Below are positions 9,688-17,843 of a DNA stretch of 64,000 nucleotides, one piece after another; the stretch's first letter is position 1; each line of letters opens with the position of its first letter. The position numbers and the translations under genes were made by a program. The stretch is from Salmonella enterica subsp. arizonae (GTDB lineage: Bacteria > Pseudomonadota > Gammaproteobacteria > Enterobacterales > Enterobacteriaceae), in NCBI RefSeq assembly GCF_008692845.1, contig NZ_VXJW01000002.1, positions 310,001-374,000 on the forward strand. Direction: 5' to 3'. A model generated the notes under the pieces. The model was not told where the DNA came from, made no database searches, and saw only the letters and a program-made list of their open reading frames with translations.

Positions 9688-11082
9688 TTAAGAGGCCTTA
9701 CGGCGTAAAACGTTAAACGCAATAAACAGGAAAACAACCCATACCGGCAGTAAAATCGCCGACAATCGCATATCATCAATCGTACACATTAACACCAGAA
9801 TCAGCGCCAGAAACGCAATGCACAAATAGTTCCCGGCGGGATAAAGCAGCGCCTTAAATTGCGTTTCGCGCCCTTGACGGCGCATTGCCGCGCGAAAACG
9901 TAAATGCGCGAGACAGATCATTATCCAGTTCAGCAATAGCGTCGCGACAACCAGCGCCATCAACAGGCTAAACGCTTTTTGCGGCAACAGATAGTTGATC
10001 AGTACCACCAGCGAGGTAATCGCCCCGGAAAGCATCAGCGAGTTCACCGGCACGCCGCGATGGCTGACGCGGGTTAAAAATTTCGGCGCATTGCCTTGTA
10101 TGGACAGGCCGAACAGCATTCGGCTATTTGAATAAACACCGCTGTTATACACCGAAAGCGACGCTACCAGAATAACGAAATTCAGCGCCGAAGCGACCAC
10201 GTTACTGTCCAGATTATGGAAGATCATCACAAAAGGGCTGCTATTGGATTTCACCTCCACCCACGGATAGAGCGCCAGCAAAACCACCAGCGAACCGATG
10301 TAGAACAGCAAAATACGGTATACCACCTGGTTAACCGCTTTCGGGATGCTTTTTTGCGGATCGCGCGCTTCCGCTGCGGTAATGCCGATCAGTTCCAGTC
10401 CGCCAAAGGAAAACATAATCACCGCCAGCGACAGAAGCAAACCATGCCAGCCGGTAGCGAAGAAGCCGTTATAACGCCAGAGGTTATCAATACTGGCATG
10501 TTCGCCTCCATGCCCGGAGAACAGTAGCCACAGGCCAAAACCTATCATGCCGATAATCGCCAGCACTTTAATCAGCGCGAACCAGAATTCCGTTTCGCCA
10601 TACAGACGAACGTTCACCAGATTCACGGCATTAATGATAATAAAAAACGCCGCCGCCCATATCCATGTTGGTACGTCAGGCAGCCAGTACTGCATATAGA
10701 TGCCCGCCGCGGTCAGCTCCGCCATCCCGACCAGCACAAACATGACCCAATAGTTCCAGCCCGACAAAAAGCCCGCAAACGGCCCCCAATATTTCCAGGC
10801 GAAGTGCGCAAACGATCCGGAAACCGGCTCTTCCACGACCATTTCACCCAACTGGCGCATAATGAGAAAAGCGATAATCCCGGCAACGCCATAGCCCAAC
10901 AAAACAGCCGGCCCCGCCATCTGAATCGCCGGACCGATGCCCAGAAACAGCCCGGTGCCAATAGCGCCGCCCAGCGCGATTAGCTGAATATGACGGTTTT
11001 GCAACCCCCGCTGAAGCGTCGGTTCATTCTTCGACGCGGCATCCGACACGCTGGCGCCGGATGCAGTTGACGCGTTTTTCAC
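9688..11082 (-). CDS. pheP: Phenylalanine:H+ symporter PheP
   Basis: 464 residues with twelve membrane segments and the APC-family start GLQNRHIQLIALGGAIGTGL. FSFGGLELIGITAAEARDP and the aromatic amino-acid permease body match PheP throughout, apart from a variable N-terminal tail of about 25 residues. It imports phenylalanine across the inner membrane. In E. coli it lies between cusA and ybdG; the same order is kept here, although cusA is now a remnant 5 kb away. Confidence 0.95.
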   Translation of the reverse strand: MKNASTASGASVSDAASKNEPTLQRGLQNRHIQLIALGGAIGTGLFLGIGPAIQMAGPAVLLGYGVAGIIAFLIMRQLGEMVVEEPVSGSFAHFAWKYWGPFAGFLSGWNYWVMFVLVGMAELTAAGIYMQYWLPDVPTWIWAAAFFIIINAVNLVNVRLYGETEFWFALIKVLAIIGMIGFGLWLLFSGHGGEHASIDNLWRYNGFFATGWHGLLLSLAVIMFSFGGLELIGITAAEARDPQKSIPKAVNQVVYRILLFYIGSLVVLLALYPWVEVKSNSSPFVMIFHNLDSNVVASALNFVILVASLSVYNSGVYSNSRMLFGLSIQGNAPKFLTRVSHRGVPVNSLMLSGAITSLVVLINYLLPQKAFSLLMALVVATLLLNWIMICLAHLRFRAAMRRQGRETQFKALLYPAGNYLCIAFLALILVLMCTIDDMRLSAILLPVWVVFLFIAFNVLRRKAS

Positions 11083-11407
11083 GTCCTACCCCTGTATCGT
11101 TTTTATTGAGGGGCACCTTTTAACATTTCGTTCTCGCTGCCGCAAGGCGCAATCGTTTGTCACGGCTAAACTCTGGGCGTTACCGTCATCGCGCAAAAAA
11201 AGATGTCACGGGAAGTAAAAAGAAAAGAATGCGCGCCGATAGAGAGCGTTACCGGTGAAAGACGACGAGTATAATATATGTGAATAACTCTGGACGAAAA
11301 GTACGACACCCTACAGAATACATTTAGTATTTTTTCAGTATTTTCAAAAAGGTGAATCAGAACTATCATCTGTTATCCGTTTTTGAGCCACGCCAGGCAT
11401 CAACGTC
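11083..11407. other. Divergent intergenic region pheP / J-domain gene
   Basis: 325 bases separating divergent genes. They are AT-rich towards the plus-strand gene. I see no RNA gene, repeat or supported ORF; the promoters of both flanking genes are expected here. Confidence 0.4.
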
Positions 11408-12583
11408 ATGAATAAAATCATTAAACGTTTAGAGATCATCAAAAGCGCCATCGAACTTGAGGACGAAGAGATTATCCATCAGCAGCTCATCTACCTGAAA
11501 AATGAGCCGCAGGATGCCGTAATCAGCACGATTGCCGAGGCGATTGAAGCTCGTCGTTTCAGTGATGCCATGCAGGAAATCTCCGCCTGGCTACAGGCTC
11601 AACGGGCGCTCTCGACGTGGCAAGATCCCGCTATCGCCGCCAGCAAACTGGAGTTGAAAGCGCTTGAAGCCCAACTTCGCGATCTGATTGACAAACGAAA
11701 TGCGCGGGTACAAATCCTCGATGATTTTAACGACCTCTACCATCTGCGTCTTGGGCCGTTAATGAGCCGTATCCTGGAGTTGCGTAAACAGCTCGCCGTA
11801 AGTATGCAGCGCAAGCAAGAAGCGGAAATAAAACGTCGGGAAAAGGATTATCAATCCTGCCTGCAATTTATTTCCCAGGCCGTGGATCAACTGGCAACGT
11901 TAAAGCAGCAGTGGATAGGATTGAATGCCGCCTCACGGCAGGCTATGGGGATCCGTCAACGAATCCAGCAACAGACGGAGTTAATCACCGCGTTGCTGGC
12001 GGAAATTCGCGAGCTGGAAGCAGATTTTTCTCATCAGGATGACAGCGCCTCCCGCCAGGCGCAGGAAGACGCGGAACAGGAGTATCATCAGTACCAGGAG
12101 CAACAGCAGGAAGCGCAATTCCGCTACGCCTGCGATCAACGTTTGTCGGCTGACGAACGCAGTGAATTAAAACGCCTGTGGCGCCAGGCCAGCCGCCTGT
12201 GTCACCCGGATGTGGTCGCCGATGAATTGAAAGAAAAAGCGCACCAGATGATGGTACAGCTCAATCAGGCGCGGCAGAATGCCGATCTGGCGGCAATTCG
12301 CGCGTTATTGACGCAGTTGCAAAGCGGTCTGGAACCGATGATGGCAAGCGACAGGTTGAATAACCTGGAACATCTGCGCAATAAAATACGCCAGCTCCGC
12401 ACGCAAATCGACGCGCTGTTGAAAGAGATTACGCAACTGGAAACAGAAAACGCCTGGCGGCTCGCCTCTTCCGTTACTGATAAAGAGGCCTATTTCTCCG
12501 AACAGGAGCGGGCGTTAACAGAAATTCGCAATACGCTGGAGGCGCAGGTCCAGCAGGTGGAACAGGAACTTCTTACCGGTTAG
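11408..12583 (+). CDS. Coiled-coil protein with a central J-domain-like segment
   Basis: A 391-residue soluble protein, rich in Gln, Glu, Arg and Leu, with long predicted coiled coils at about 75-240 and 310-390. Between them, residues 245-310 resemble a DnaJ J domain: DERSELKRLWRQASRLCHPDV contains the HPD tripeptide at 266-268, needed to stimulate Hsp70 ATPase. There is no signal peptide, Gly/Phe region or zinc domain. It stands alone between divergent pheP and the convergent rcl genes. A role as a dedicated DnaK co-chaperone or scaffold is inference; I do not know a gene name. Confidence 0.75.
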   Translation: MNKIIKRLEIIKSAIELEDEEIIHQQLIYLKNEPQDAVISTIAEAIEARRFSDAMQEISAWLQAQRALSTWQDPAIAASKLELKALEAQLRDLIDKRNARVQILDDFNDLYHLRLGPLMSRILELRKQLAVSMQRKQEAEIKRREKDYQSCLQFISQAVDQLATLKQQWIGLNAASRQAMGIRQRIQQQTELITALLAEIRELEADFSHQDDSASRQAQEDAEQEYHQYQEQQQEAQFRYACDQRLSADERSELKRLWRQASRLCHPDVVADELKEKAHQMMVQLNQARQNADLAAIRALLTQLQSGLEPMMASDRLNNLEHLRNKIRQLRTQIDALLKEITQLETENAWRLASSVTDKEAYFSEQERALTEIRNTLEAQVQQVEQELLTG

Positions 12584-12612
12584 CGCTCGTTCACTTGTCA
12601 GCCATAAAAAAT

Positions 12613-12646
12613 TGTCGGATGGCGCCTACGCAGCCATCCGACGAAT
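12613..12646. repeat. REP-like hairpin
   Basis: TTGTCGGATGGCG...GCAGCCATCCGACGA is a long inverted repeat of the REP type between the convergent J-domain gene and rclC. It may also act as a transcription end. Confidence 0.65.
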
Positions 12647-12673
12647 CGCGGCATCAAGAGGGTAAGAGGATAG

Positions 12674-13240
12674 CTACTGTCGCTGTGAAAGTAGCGAACG
12701 GGCGGAGTCCGCCATGATCATCACCGCGCCTGCCAGCATTAATGTATCTTTCAAGACCAGCCGTCCGGCGCCCGATAAATACGGGAAACCATAATGCGCA
12801 TCGCCCAGCGGCATAACCCAGGCCTCCGGCGTGGTGATTAAAAACGATAGCGTTACAAATGGCGTCAGGAATGCCAGTACGCCGCCCGCCAGTCCTAACC
12901 AGCGGCTGAAAGGATTAGCCAGTACCAGCGCGGCAATAATCAATTCCACCACGCCCAGGCCATCCGAAAACGCATACGTATTATTAGCCGTTTGCCAGGC
13001 GCGCTCCTCCGGCTTTAATTCGCCCTCATGAGTCAGATGCTGACGATATTCCTCAGGATGCTCATAGAAAAATGACATAAATGGACTGTTCGCTACAAAC
13101 GGAGTAATACTGTCCGCCTCATAGGGCACAAATTTCAGTAACCCAATCCAGATGAAGACGATGGCGATACTCAGGCGGATTAATGTTAATCCAAGCCGAT
13201 CCCCCCGACTTAACAGACGAAGATATTTATCCATACCCAC
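12674..13240 (-). CDS. rclC: Inner-membrane protein RclC
   Basis: A 188-residue DUF417-family membrane protein with four hydrophobic segments and the motif FVWIGLLKFVPYEADSITPFVANSPFMSF (conserved in the family) near the N-terminus. RclC helps survive reactive chlorine species in E. coli; its mechanism is unknown. It follows rclB by five bases in the same direction, so the two are probably co-transcribed. Confidence 0.9.
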   Translation of the reverse strand: MGMDKYLRLLSRGDRLGLTLIRLSIAIVFIWIGLLKFVPYEADSITPFVANSPFMSFFYEHPEEYRQHLTHEGELKPEERAWQTANNTYAFSDGLGVVELIIAALVLANPFSRWLGLAGGVLAFLTPFVTLSFLITTPEAWVMPLGDAHYGFPYLSGAGRLVLKDTLMLAGAVMIMADSARSLLSQRQ

Positions 13241-13245
13241 TCTCC

Positions 13246-13482
13246 TTATTTATATAAAATCGCAGTGGCATAACCCGTATTATCAATACGCATTGACGTA
13301 ATTTTCCATGATGATGCATGTTTACTTTTAGCCAGTCTGGCAATAGCGTCTTCAAGCATCGAAGGCGTCGCTGAAACTGCAGAAACGCTGATATGTTCAA
13401 CGTGGGTTAACGGCTGTGTGGAGGCGGAAAATGCCAGAGGCGCGGCTAATAATGAGGCAATAAGTGTTGTGATTTTTAACAT
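13246..13482 (-). CDS. rclB: Periplasmic protein RclB (DUF1471)
   Basis: 78 residues: a signal peptide of about 20 (MLKITTLIASLLAAPLAFSA), then a single YhcN-type DUF1471 domain with HVEHISVSAVSA and GYATAILYK. It is a small periplasmic member of the Rcl reactive-chlorine response. It is unusual that a strong hairpin with an A/T tract separates it from rclA, which would make rclBC partly independent of rclA. Confidence 0.88.
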   Translation of the reverse strand: MLKITTLIASLLAAPLAFSASTQPLTHVEHISVSAVSATPSMLEDAIARLAKSKHASSWKITSMRIDNTGYATAILYK

Positions 13483-13554
13483 CGAGATTTCCAGTGATGG
13501 GTTATTTCAATGGCGCTATAATACGTTACTCCTTACAGATACCTTTTCTTTTAG

Positions 13555-13585
13555 ACGCCAGCATAATTGTCCTGGCGTATTTTTA
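13555..13585 (+). terminator. Hairpin with T tract, rclA-rclB gap
   Basis: ACGCCAG (13555-13561) pairs with CTGGCGT (13572-13578) and is followed by ATTTTT on the plus strand. That is antisense to rclA and rclB, so it would stop antisense rather than rcl transcription. Confidence 0.45.
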
Positions 13586-13598
13586 TGGCATAACAGGC

Positions 13599-13624
13599 AA
13601 AAAAAAGCCCTGATTAACAGGGCT
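13599..13624 (-). terminator. Rho-independent terminator or attenuator after rclA
   Basis: On the minus strand AGCCCTG (13624-13618) pairs with CAGGGCT (13612-13606), followed by eight T residues. It lies 15 bases after the rclA stop and before rclB. Confidence 0.8.
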
Positions 13625-13638
13625 ACGCTATCTATGTT

Positions 13639-14964
13639 TTACTTAATGAGAGAGAAGAGATCGTTTAAAGATTCACTCATTGTAGGATGGGTAAATATCT
13701 GATCGCGTAACACCGTATAAGGTAAGTCCGCATCCATAACGGTTTTAACGATATTAATCATTTCATGAGAATCGACGCATAACAATGACACGCCTAAGAT
13801 ACGCTGCGTATTCACGTCTACTACCGCTTTTAGTACGCCACGGGTATCGTTCATAACACGGGCGCGAGGGATCGCCGCCACCGGTAATGTCGCCACCTGC
13901 ACCGTTGCGCCGCTTGCCCGCGCTTGTTCTTCCGTCAGCCCGACACGAGAGAGCGGCGGCGTCATAAAGACGGAATACGGCACATTCAGGCGATCGCGGG
14001 TACTGCGTTTGCCATCCCCCAATAAACCGTCGCGTACAATGCGGAAATCATCTAGTGAAATATAGGTAAACTGCAACCCACCGGTAACGTCGCCCATCGC
14101 CCAGATATTCTCCGCCGTGGTACGCAGGTAATCATCAACTATAATCCCGCCGCGTTCGTTCACCGCCACCCCGGCGTTTTGAAGCTGTAAGCCAGCAGTC
14201 GCCGGTTTCCGTCCCGATGCCACCAACAGGGCATCCACAAGATGCGCGCCTTCCGGCGTTTCTACCTGTACTACGCCCTCCTGTGACGATACGGCCTGCA
14301 CGCTGGCGTTTAACATCAGCTCGACGCCCTTTTCCTGCAAAATGCGGGCAATCGCCTGCGCGATGTCCCGATCCTCACGGGGCAGGAATTGCGGCGCGGC
14401 TTCAAAGATAGTGACCTTCGTACCGAAGTTGGCGAACATTGACGCAAATTCAAGGCCAATGTAACCGCCGCCTAAAATCCCCAGGCGCGCCGGACGTTGG
14501 CTCATACTGAGTAGCCCGGTGCTATCAAACACGCCCGCCGTAGTCGTTAGGCCCGTAATAGCCGGGATCACCGACTCTGCGCCAGTATTAATGAAGATCT
14601 TTTCTCCTCGTAATACCCGCTCGCCGTCCGCCTGAAATACCCGTAGGGTCTGGTTATCAACAAACTCCGCCCTTCCCTCAATCACATCAACATTGTCCAG
14701 GTCGGCAAGGTTATGAAAATTCTTGTCGCGTAAAAAACCCACAACTGCCGCTTTACGTTGCATGGCGGCAGAAAAATCTCCCTCGCGCTCCGCATCATGC
14801 ACCAGCGTTTTCGTCGGAATACAGCCAATGTTGATACAGGTTCCGCCGAACATACTGGCAGACTGTTCGATAATCGCCACGCGCCATCCCGTCTTCGCCA
14901 GAGTTGCCGCCAACGTTTTTCCTGCCTTGCCAAAACCAATAATGAGCGCCTGATACTGTGTCAT
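13639..14964 (-). CDS. rclA: RclA, copper(II) reductase of the chlorine-stress response
   Basis: A 441-residue flavoprotein disulfide reductase: FAD-binding IIGFGKAGKT at the start, redox-active FGGTCINIGCIPTKT, NAD-binding LGILGGGYIGLEFASMF, and the dimerisation domain with HPTMSESLNDLF at the C-terminus. E. coli RclA reduces Cu(II) and protects against HOCl. The start at 14964 (MTQYQAL) matches the known N-terminus; the open frame extends eight residues upstream. It is divergent from its regulator rclR. The nearby cus efflux locus has been lost. Confidence 0.94.
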   Translation of the reverse strand: MTQYQALIIGFGKAGKTLAATLAKTGWRVAIIEQSASMFGGTCINIGCIPTKTLVHDAEREGDFSAAMQRKAAVVGFLRDKNFHNLADLDNVDVIEGRAEFVDNQTLRVFQADGERVLRGEKIFINTGAESVIPAITGLTTTAGVFDSTGLLSMSQRPARLGILGGGYIGLEFASMFANFGTKVTIFEAAPQFLPREDRDIAQAIARILQEKGVELMLNASVQAVSSQEGVVQVETPEGAHLVDALLVASGRKPATAGLQLQNAGVAVNERGGIIVDDYLRTTAENIWAMGDVTGGLQFTYISLDDFRIVRDGLLGDGKRSTRDRLNVPYSVFMTPPLSRVGLTEEQARASGATVQVATLPVAAIPRARVMNDTRGVLKAVVDVNTQRILGVSLLCVDSHEMINIVKTVMDADLPYTVLRDQIFTHPTMSESLNDLFSLIK

Positions 14965-15179
14965 CTTCTTTCTCCGCCAAATCACCATCTGTTTGTCAGG
15001 ACAAGTATAAATAACGTCAAAAAAGACAGGGTTATCCGCAACGCGCCATTTTTTGTCTTATCGTCTAAATTGGCGCTTAGCAAAAACAAGGGTAGAAATA
15101 ACATTAAGTCCGAAATATAGTGAAAAGATACAGAAATGGTTATCCCCATTTTTGAAAATGAATCTGTTCTGGAGTCTAT

Positions 15180-16034
15180 ATGGATGCGCTTAGTCGGCTA
15201 TTAACGCTTAACGACCCTCAGGGCTCAATCGATAAAAATTGCCCGTTGGGCGGCGACTGGCAACTGCCGCACGCCGCTGGGGAGCTATCGGTGATTCGCT
15301 GGCATACCGTTATGCAGGGCGAAGCGCAACTGGAAATGCCTACCGGCGACGCCATTATGCTTACGTCGGGAAGAGTGGTATTTCTGCCGCAAAACTCCGC
15401 CCACCGTTTGCGCCAGTCTGGCAAAGAACCGACACATATCATGTGCGGTAGTCTATGTCTGCACACGACGTCACGTTATTTTCTTACCGCGCTGCCGGAA
15501 GTGTTATGTCTTGCCCCGCCATCGCATAGCCCCGCCAGTATCTGGCTTAACGCCGCCACTTTGCTGTTACAGCAGGAGGCAGAACGCCATTTACCTGGCG
15601 CTGACGCCTTATGTAGTCAGCAGTGCGCGACTCTGTTTACCCTCGCCGTTCGCGACTGGCTGTCGCAGGCTGGCACGGCGAAAAGCGTGTTGAATTTATT
15701 ACTGCATCCCCGGCTGGGTCGCGTGATTCTTCACATGCTGGAAGCACCGGCACACCCCTGGACGGTCGAAACGCTGGCGCAACGGGTACACATGTCGCGG
15801 GCGAGTTTCGCCCAGTTATTTCGCGACGTGTCCGATACAACACCCTTAACTGTCTTAACGATGCTGCGCCTGCAAATCGCCGCTCAAACTCTGTCGCGCG
15901 AGGCGCTGCCGGTGATTGTAATCGCCGAGTCAGTAGGTTATGCGAGCGAATCCTCTTTTCATAAAGCGTTTGTCCGAGAATTCGGCTGTACGCCAGGCGA
16001 GTACCGTAAACGGGTAAACGCGCTCGGACAATAA
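15180..16034 (+). CDS. rclR: RclR, redox-sensing AraC-family activator
   Basis: 284 residues: an N-terminal cupin-like sensor and a C-terminal AraC HTH pair (MSRASFAQLFRD and SVGYASESSFHKAFVREFG). The two cysteines that sense HOCl in E. coli RclR are present at the same positions, C21 (NCPLGG) and C89 (IMCGS). It should activate divergent rclABC when oxidised. The 215-base gap with rclA (14965-15179) should hold the shared control region. Confidence 0.93.
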   Translation: MDALSRLLTLNDPQGSIDKNCPLGGDWQLPHAAGELSVIRWHTVMQGEAQLEMPTGDAIMLTSGRVVFLPQNSAHRLRQSGKEPTHIMCGSLCLHTTSRYFLTALPEVLCLAPPSHSPASIWLNAATLLLQQEAERHLPGADALCSQQCATLFTLAVRDWLSQAGTAKSVLNLLLHPRLGRVILHMLEAPAHPWTVETLAQRVHMSRASFAQLFRDVSDTTPLTVLTMLRLQIAAQTLSREALPVIVIAESVGYASESSFHKAFVREFGCTPGEYRKRVNALGQ

Positions 16035-16045
16035 ACGTACGCCGG

Positions 16046-16082
16046 GCCCGCCTACAGTTTGACGCCGCAGGCGGGCATTTTT
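16046..16082 (+). terminator. Terminator after rclR
   Basis: GCCCGCCT (16046-16053) pairs with AGGCGGGC (16069-16076), followed by a short T run. Confidence 0.75.
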
Positions 16083-16358
16083 ACCGATCGATATCCATAT
16101 TGATGTAGCGTCCACCTTCCAGCCGCTCCCGCTAGGGCAGCACTTTCAGCAATAGCGGATGATAGAGTCGAATCAGAAAACGGTTGAGCGGATTACGACG
16201 CTTCGCGCGGATTTTCCCGTGTAACCAGTACCCAATCAAAACCGAAATCACCACAACAGCCAACAGCGCGATACCCGCCTTCACATAGGTTTTGGTAAAC
16301 TCCAGCGGGTCGACCAGGCCTCCCTCCTGGCCATCAAAGGTAAAAATGGGGATAGCGC
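16081..16358 (-). pseudogene. cusA: Remnant of copper efflux pump gene cusA
   Basis: The minus-strand frame from about 16358 reads [20 protein letters not shown], a membrane helix, then [19 protein letters not shown]. This matches the middle of CusA, the RND pump of the Cus system. After an in-frame stop the same frame continues with RERLEGGRYINMDIDR and ends. In intact CusA that second piece lies several hundred residues further on, so an internal deletion has joined two distant parts. In E. coli cusA precedes pheP in this orientation, so this is a fossil of the ancestral cus locus. Confidence 0.85.
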
Positions 16359-16811
16359 ACGATAATCAACTTACGCTGTCAACTGAGGGCTTATAGAAGC
16401 TACCTTATCGTTTTTCATTAGTATCCTATTGAAACACCTGATATAGCCTGCAGCTCTCACCGTATACCCTGTTCCGGGCTGTTCGAAGTAGTTTTGGAAA
16501 AACATGAAGCCTGCGTGATTTTCTATAACACTTCAACAAAACTTTCGATACCTTTTGATTTTCTTCTTTATCGCTTTTTAAGACTTTTATTGATTAAAAA
16601 ATCTTTCGATATGTTTTTTTGTGATCCAACGTAAGGAAACGAAAGCATATAAAAGATAATATCTCTGCGAGTTGGCAGCCAGCAAACACTCATTGCCCAT
16701 ACCTGATGTCCGGACCACATTTTTCCGGCAGTGGAGCTACAGATGCAGGAAACCTCCCTATAAATCCCGCAATGTAGCGTATTTCTATAATTACAAGGGT
16801 TAGATATTATT
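16359..16811. other. Upstream region of the porin-autotransporter-lyase cassette
   Basis: 453 bases of AT-rich DNA between the cusA remnant and the porin gene, probably holding the cassette promoter. A half-conserved TGTGATCCAACGTAAGG at about 16619 recalls a CRP half-site, but I do not call it. I see no supported ORF. Confidence 0.35.
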
Positions 16812-17741
16812 ATGAAAGCGAAGTTGTTAGTTACTTCTGGAACAGCAGCCTGTCTGGGGATCATTGCTGCACTTCTGCCCGTCTGTGTACACGCTGCGAA
16901 AGTGAATGCAACACTGAGTTGGGTGACGGGAGATTACGGTACGCCATATGATTACAGTGGTCCGCGCCTGGATATGAACCTTAATCCCGACGGTTCTAAC
17001 TGGTACTATGATTTAGGTTTTCGTAAACAATTCCACGACTCCCGCCAGCGCTATCAACGTGCTGAGGCTATGGTCGGCTATCGTTTCCGTTTTGACGAGG
17101 GTTGGATCCAACCGAGCTTTCGTATTCGTGAAGATTTAACCACTTACGATAACGGCAATCGAACTACCATTAATTTTTATACCGCACATTTGACCGGCCA
17201 GCGTCTGTTATCTGAACGTTTTACATTTGCGAGCAGTATGATTCTGGGTATTGAACGTGAAGAGGTAAATACGGCATCGAATCAGTCTGTACGCCGTTCA
17301 GATCGCTTAACCTGGGAAATTGAACCAGGCGTACGTTTCAAGTCGAGTGCCAATACCATGATGACGTTGAACTATTTTAATGCCGGTAAACGTAGTGACA
17401 AAGGCGATACCTGGGGATTGACCGATAACTCAAGAAACCAGCAAATGCGTTTCTATTTTAACTGGAATACGCCAATTGGTCTGGTGCTCACCCCATATGT
17501 TCGCTATGCCCTTAATTATGGTGAAACGTCCGGATGGTACGAAAGCGCGGCATACAGTGAAACCAAAACAAAAAGTAAAGTTAACCGTTTAGCCCTGCAG
17601 ATGGCTTACCCTTTATCCGATAGCTTCCGACTTCAGGCAGAATACTATATTGAAGATGTTAAATATAAAGAAGGCTATACCATGGGTAAAGAAAACTCTT
17701 CATCTAAATATATGAAAGTAGGCGTACGCGCAACATTCTAA
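16812..17741 (+). CDS. Outer-membrane beta-barrel porin, OmpG/KdgM-like
   Basis: A 309-residue protein with a signal peptide cut near VCVHAA, then alternating amphipathic strands and a C-terminal VGVRATF ending in phenylalanine, the usual barrel-assembly signal. Length and strand content fit monomeric oligosaccharide porins (OmpG about 300 residues, KdgM family about 240-310). It is first in a plus-strand cassette with an autotransporter and a chondroitinase-like lyase. The natural inference is that it admits unsaturated oligosaccharides made by the lyase. Which porin family it belongs to is uncertain by eye. Confidence 0.75.
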   Translation: MKAKLLVTSGTAACLGIIAALLPVCVHAAKVNATLSWVTGDYGTPYDYSGPRLDMNLNPDGSNWYYDLGFRKQFHDSRQRYQRAEAMVGYRFRFDEGWIQPSFRIREDLTTYDNGNRTTINFYTAHLTGQRLLSERFTFASSMILGIEREEVNTASNQSVRRSDRLTWEIEPGVRFKSSANTMMTLNYFNAGKRSDKGDTWGLTDNSRNQQMRFYFNWNTPIGLVLTPYVRYALNYGETSGWYESAAYSETKTKSKVNRLALQMAYPLSDSFRLQAEYYIEDVKYKEGYTMGKENSSSKYMKVGVRATF

Positions 17742-17843
17742 AGATTTACTTATGCCTGGCATAGAAACTTAAAATTCAGCATTAAATAATTCCGGGTTTC
17801 AATACAGCATTAGATTCATTCCTGAGAAAGGGAAGGTATTATT

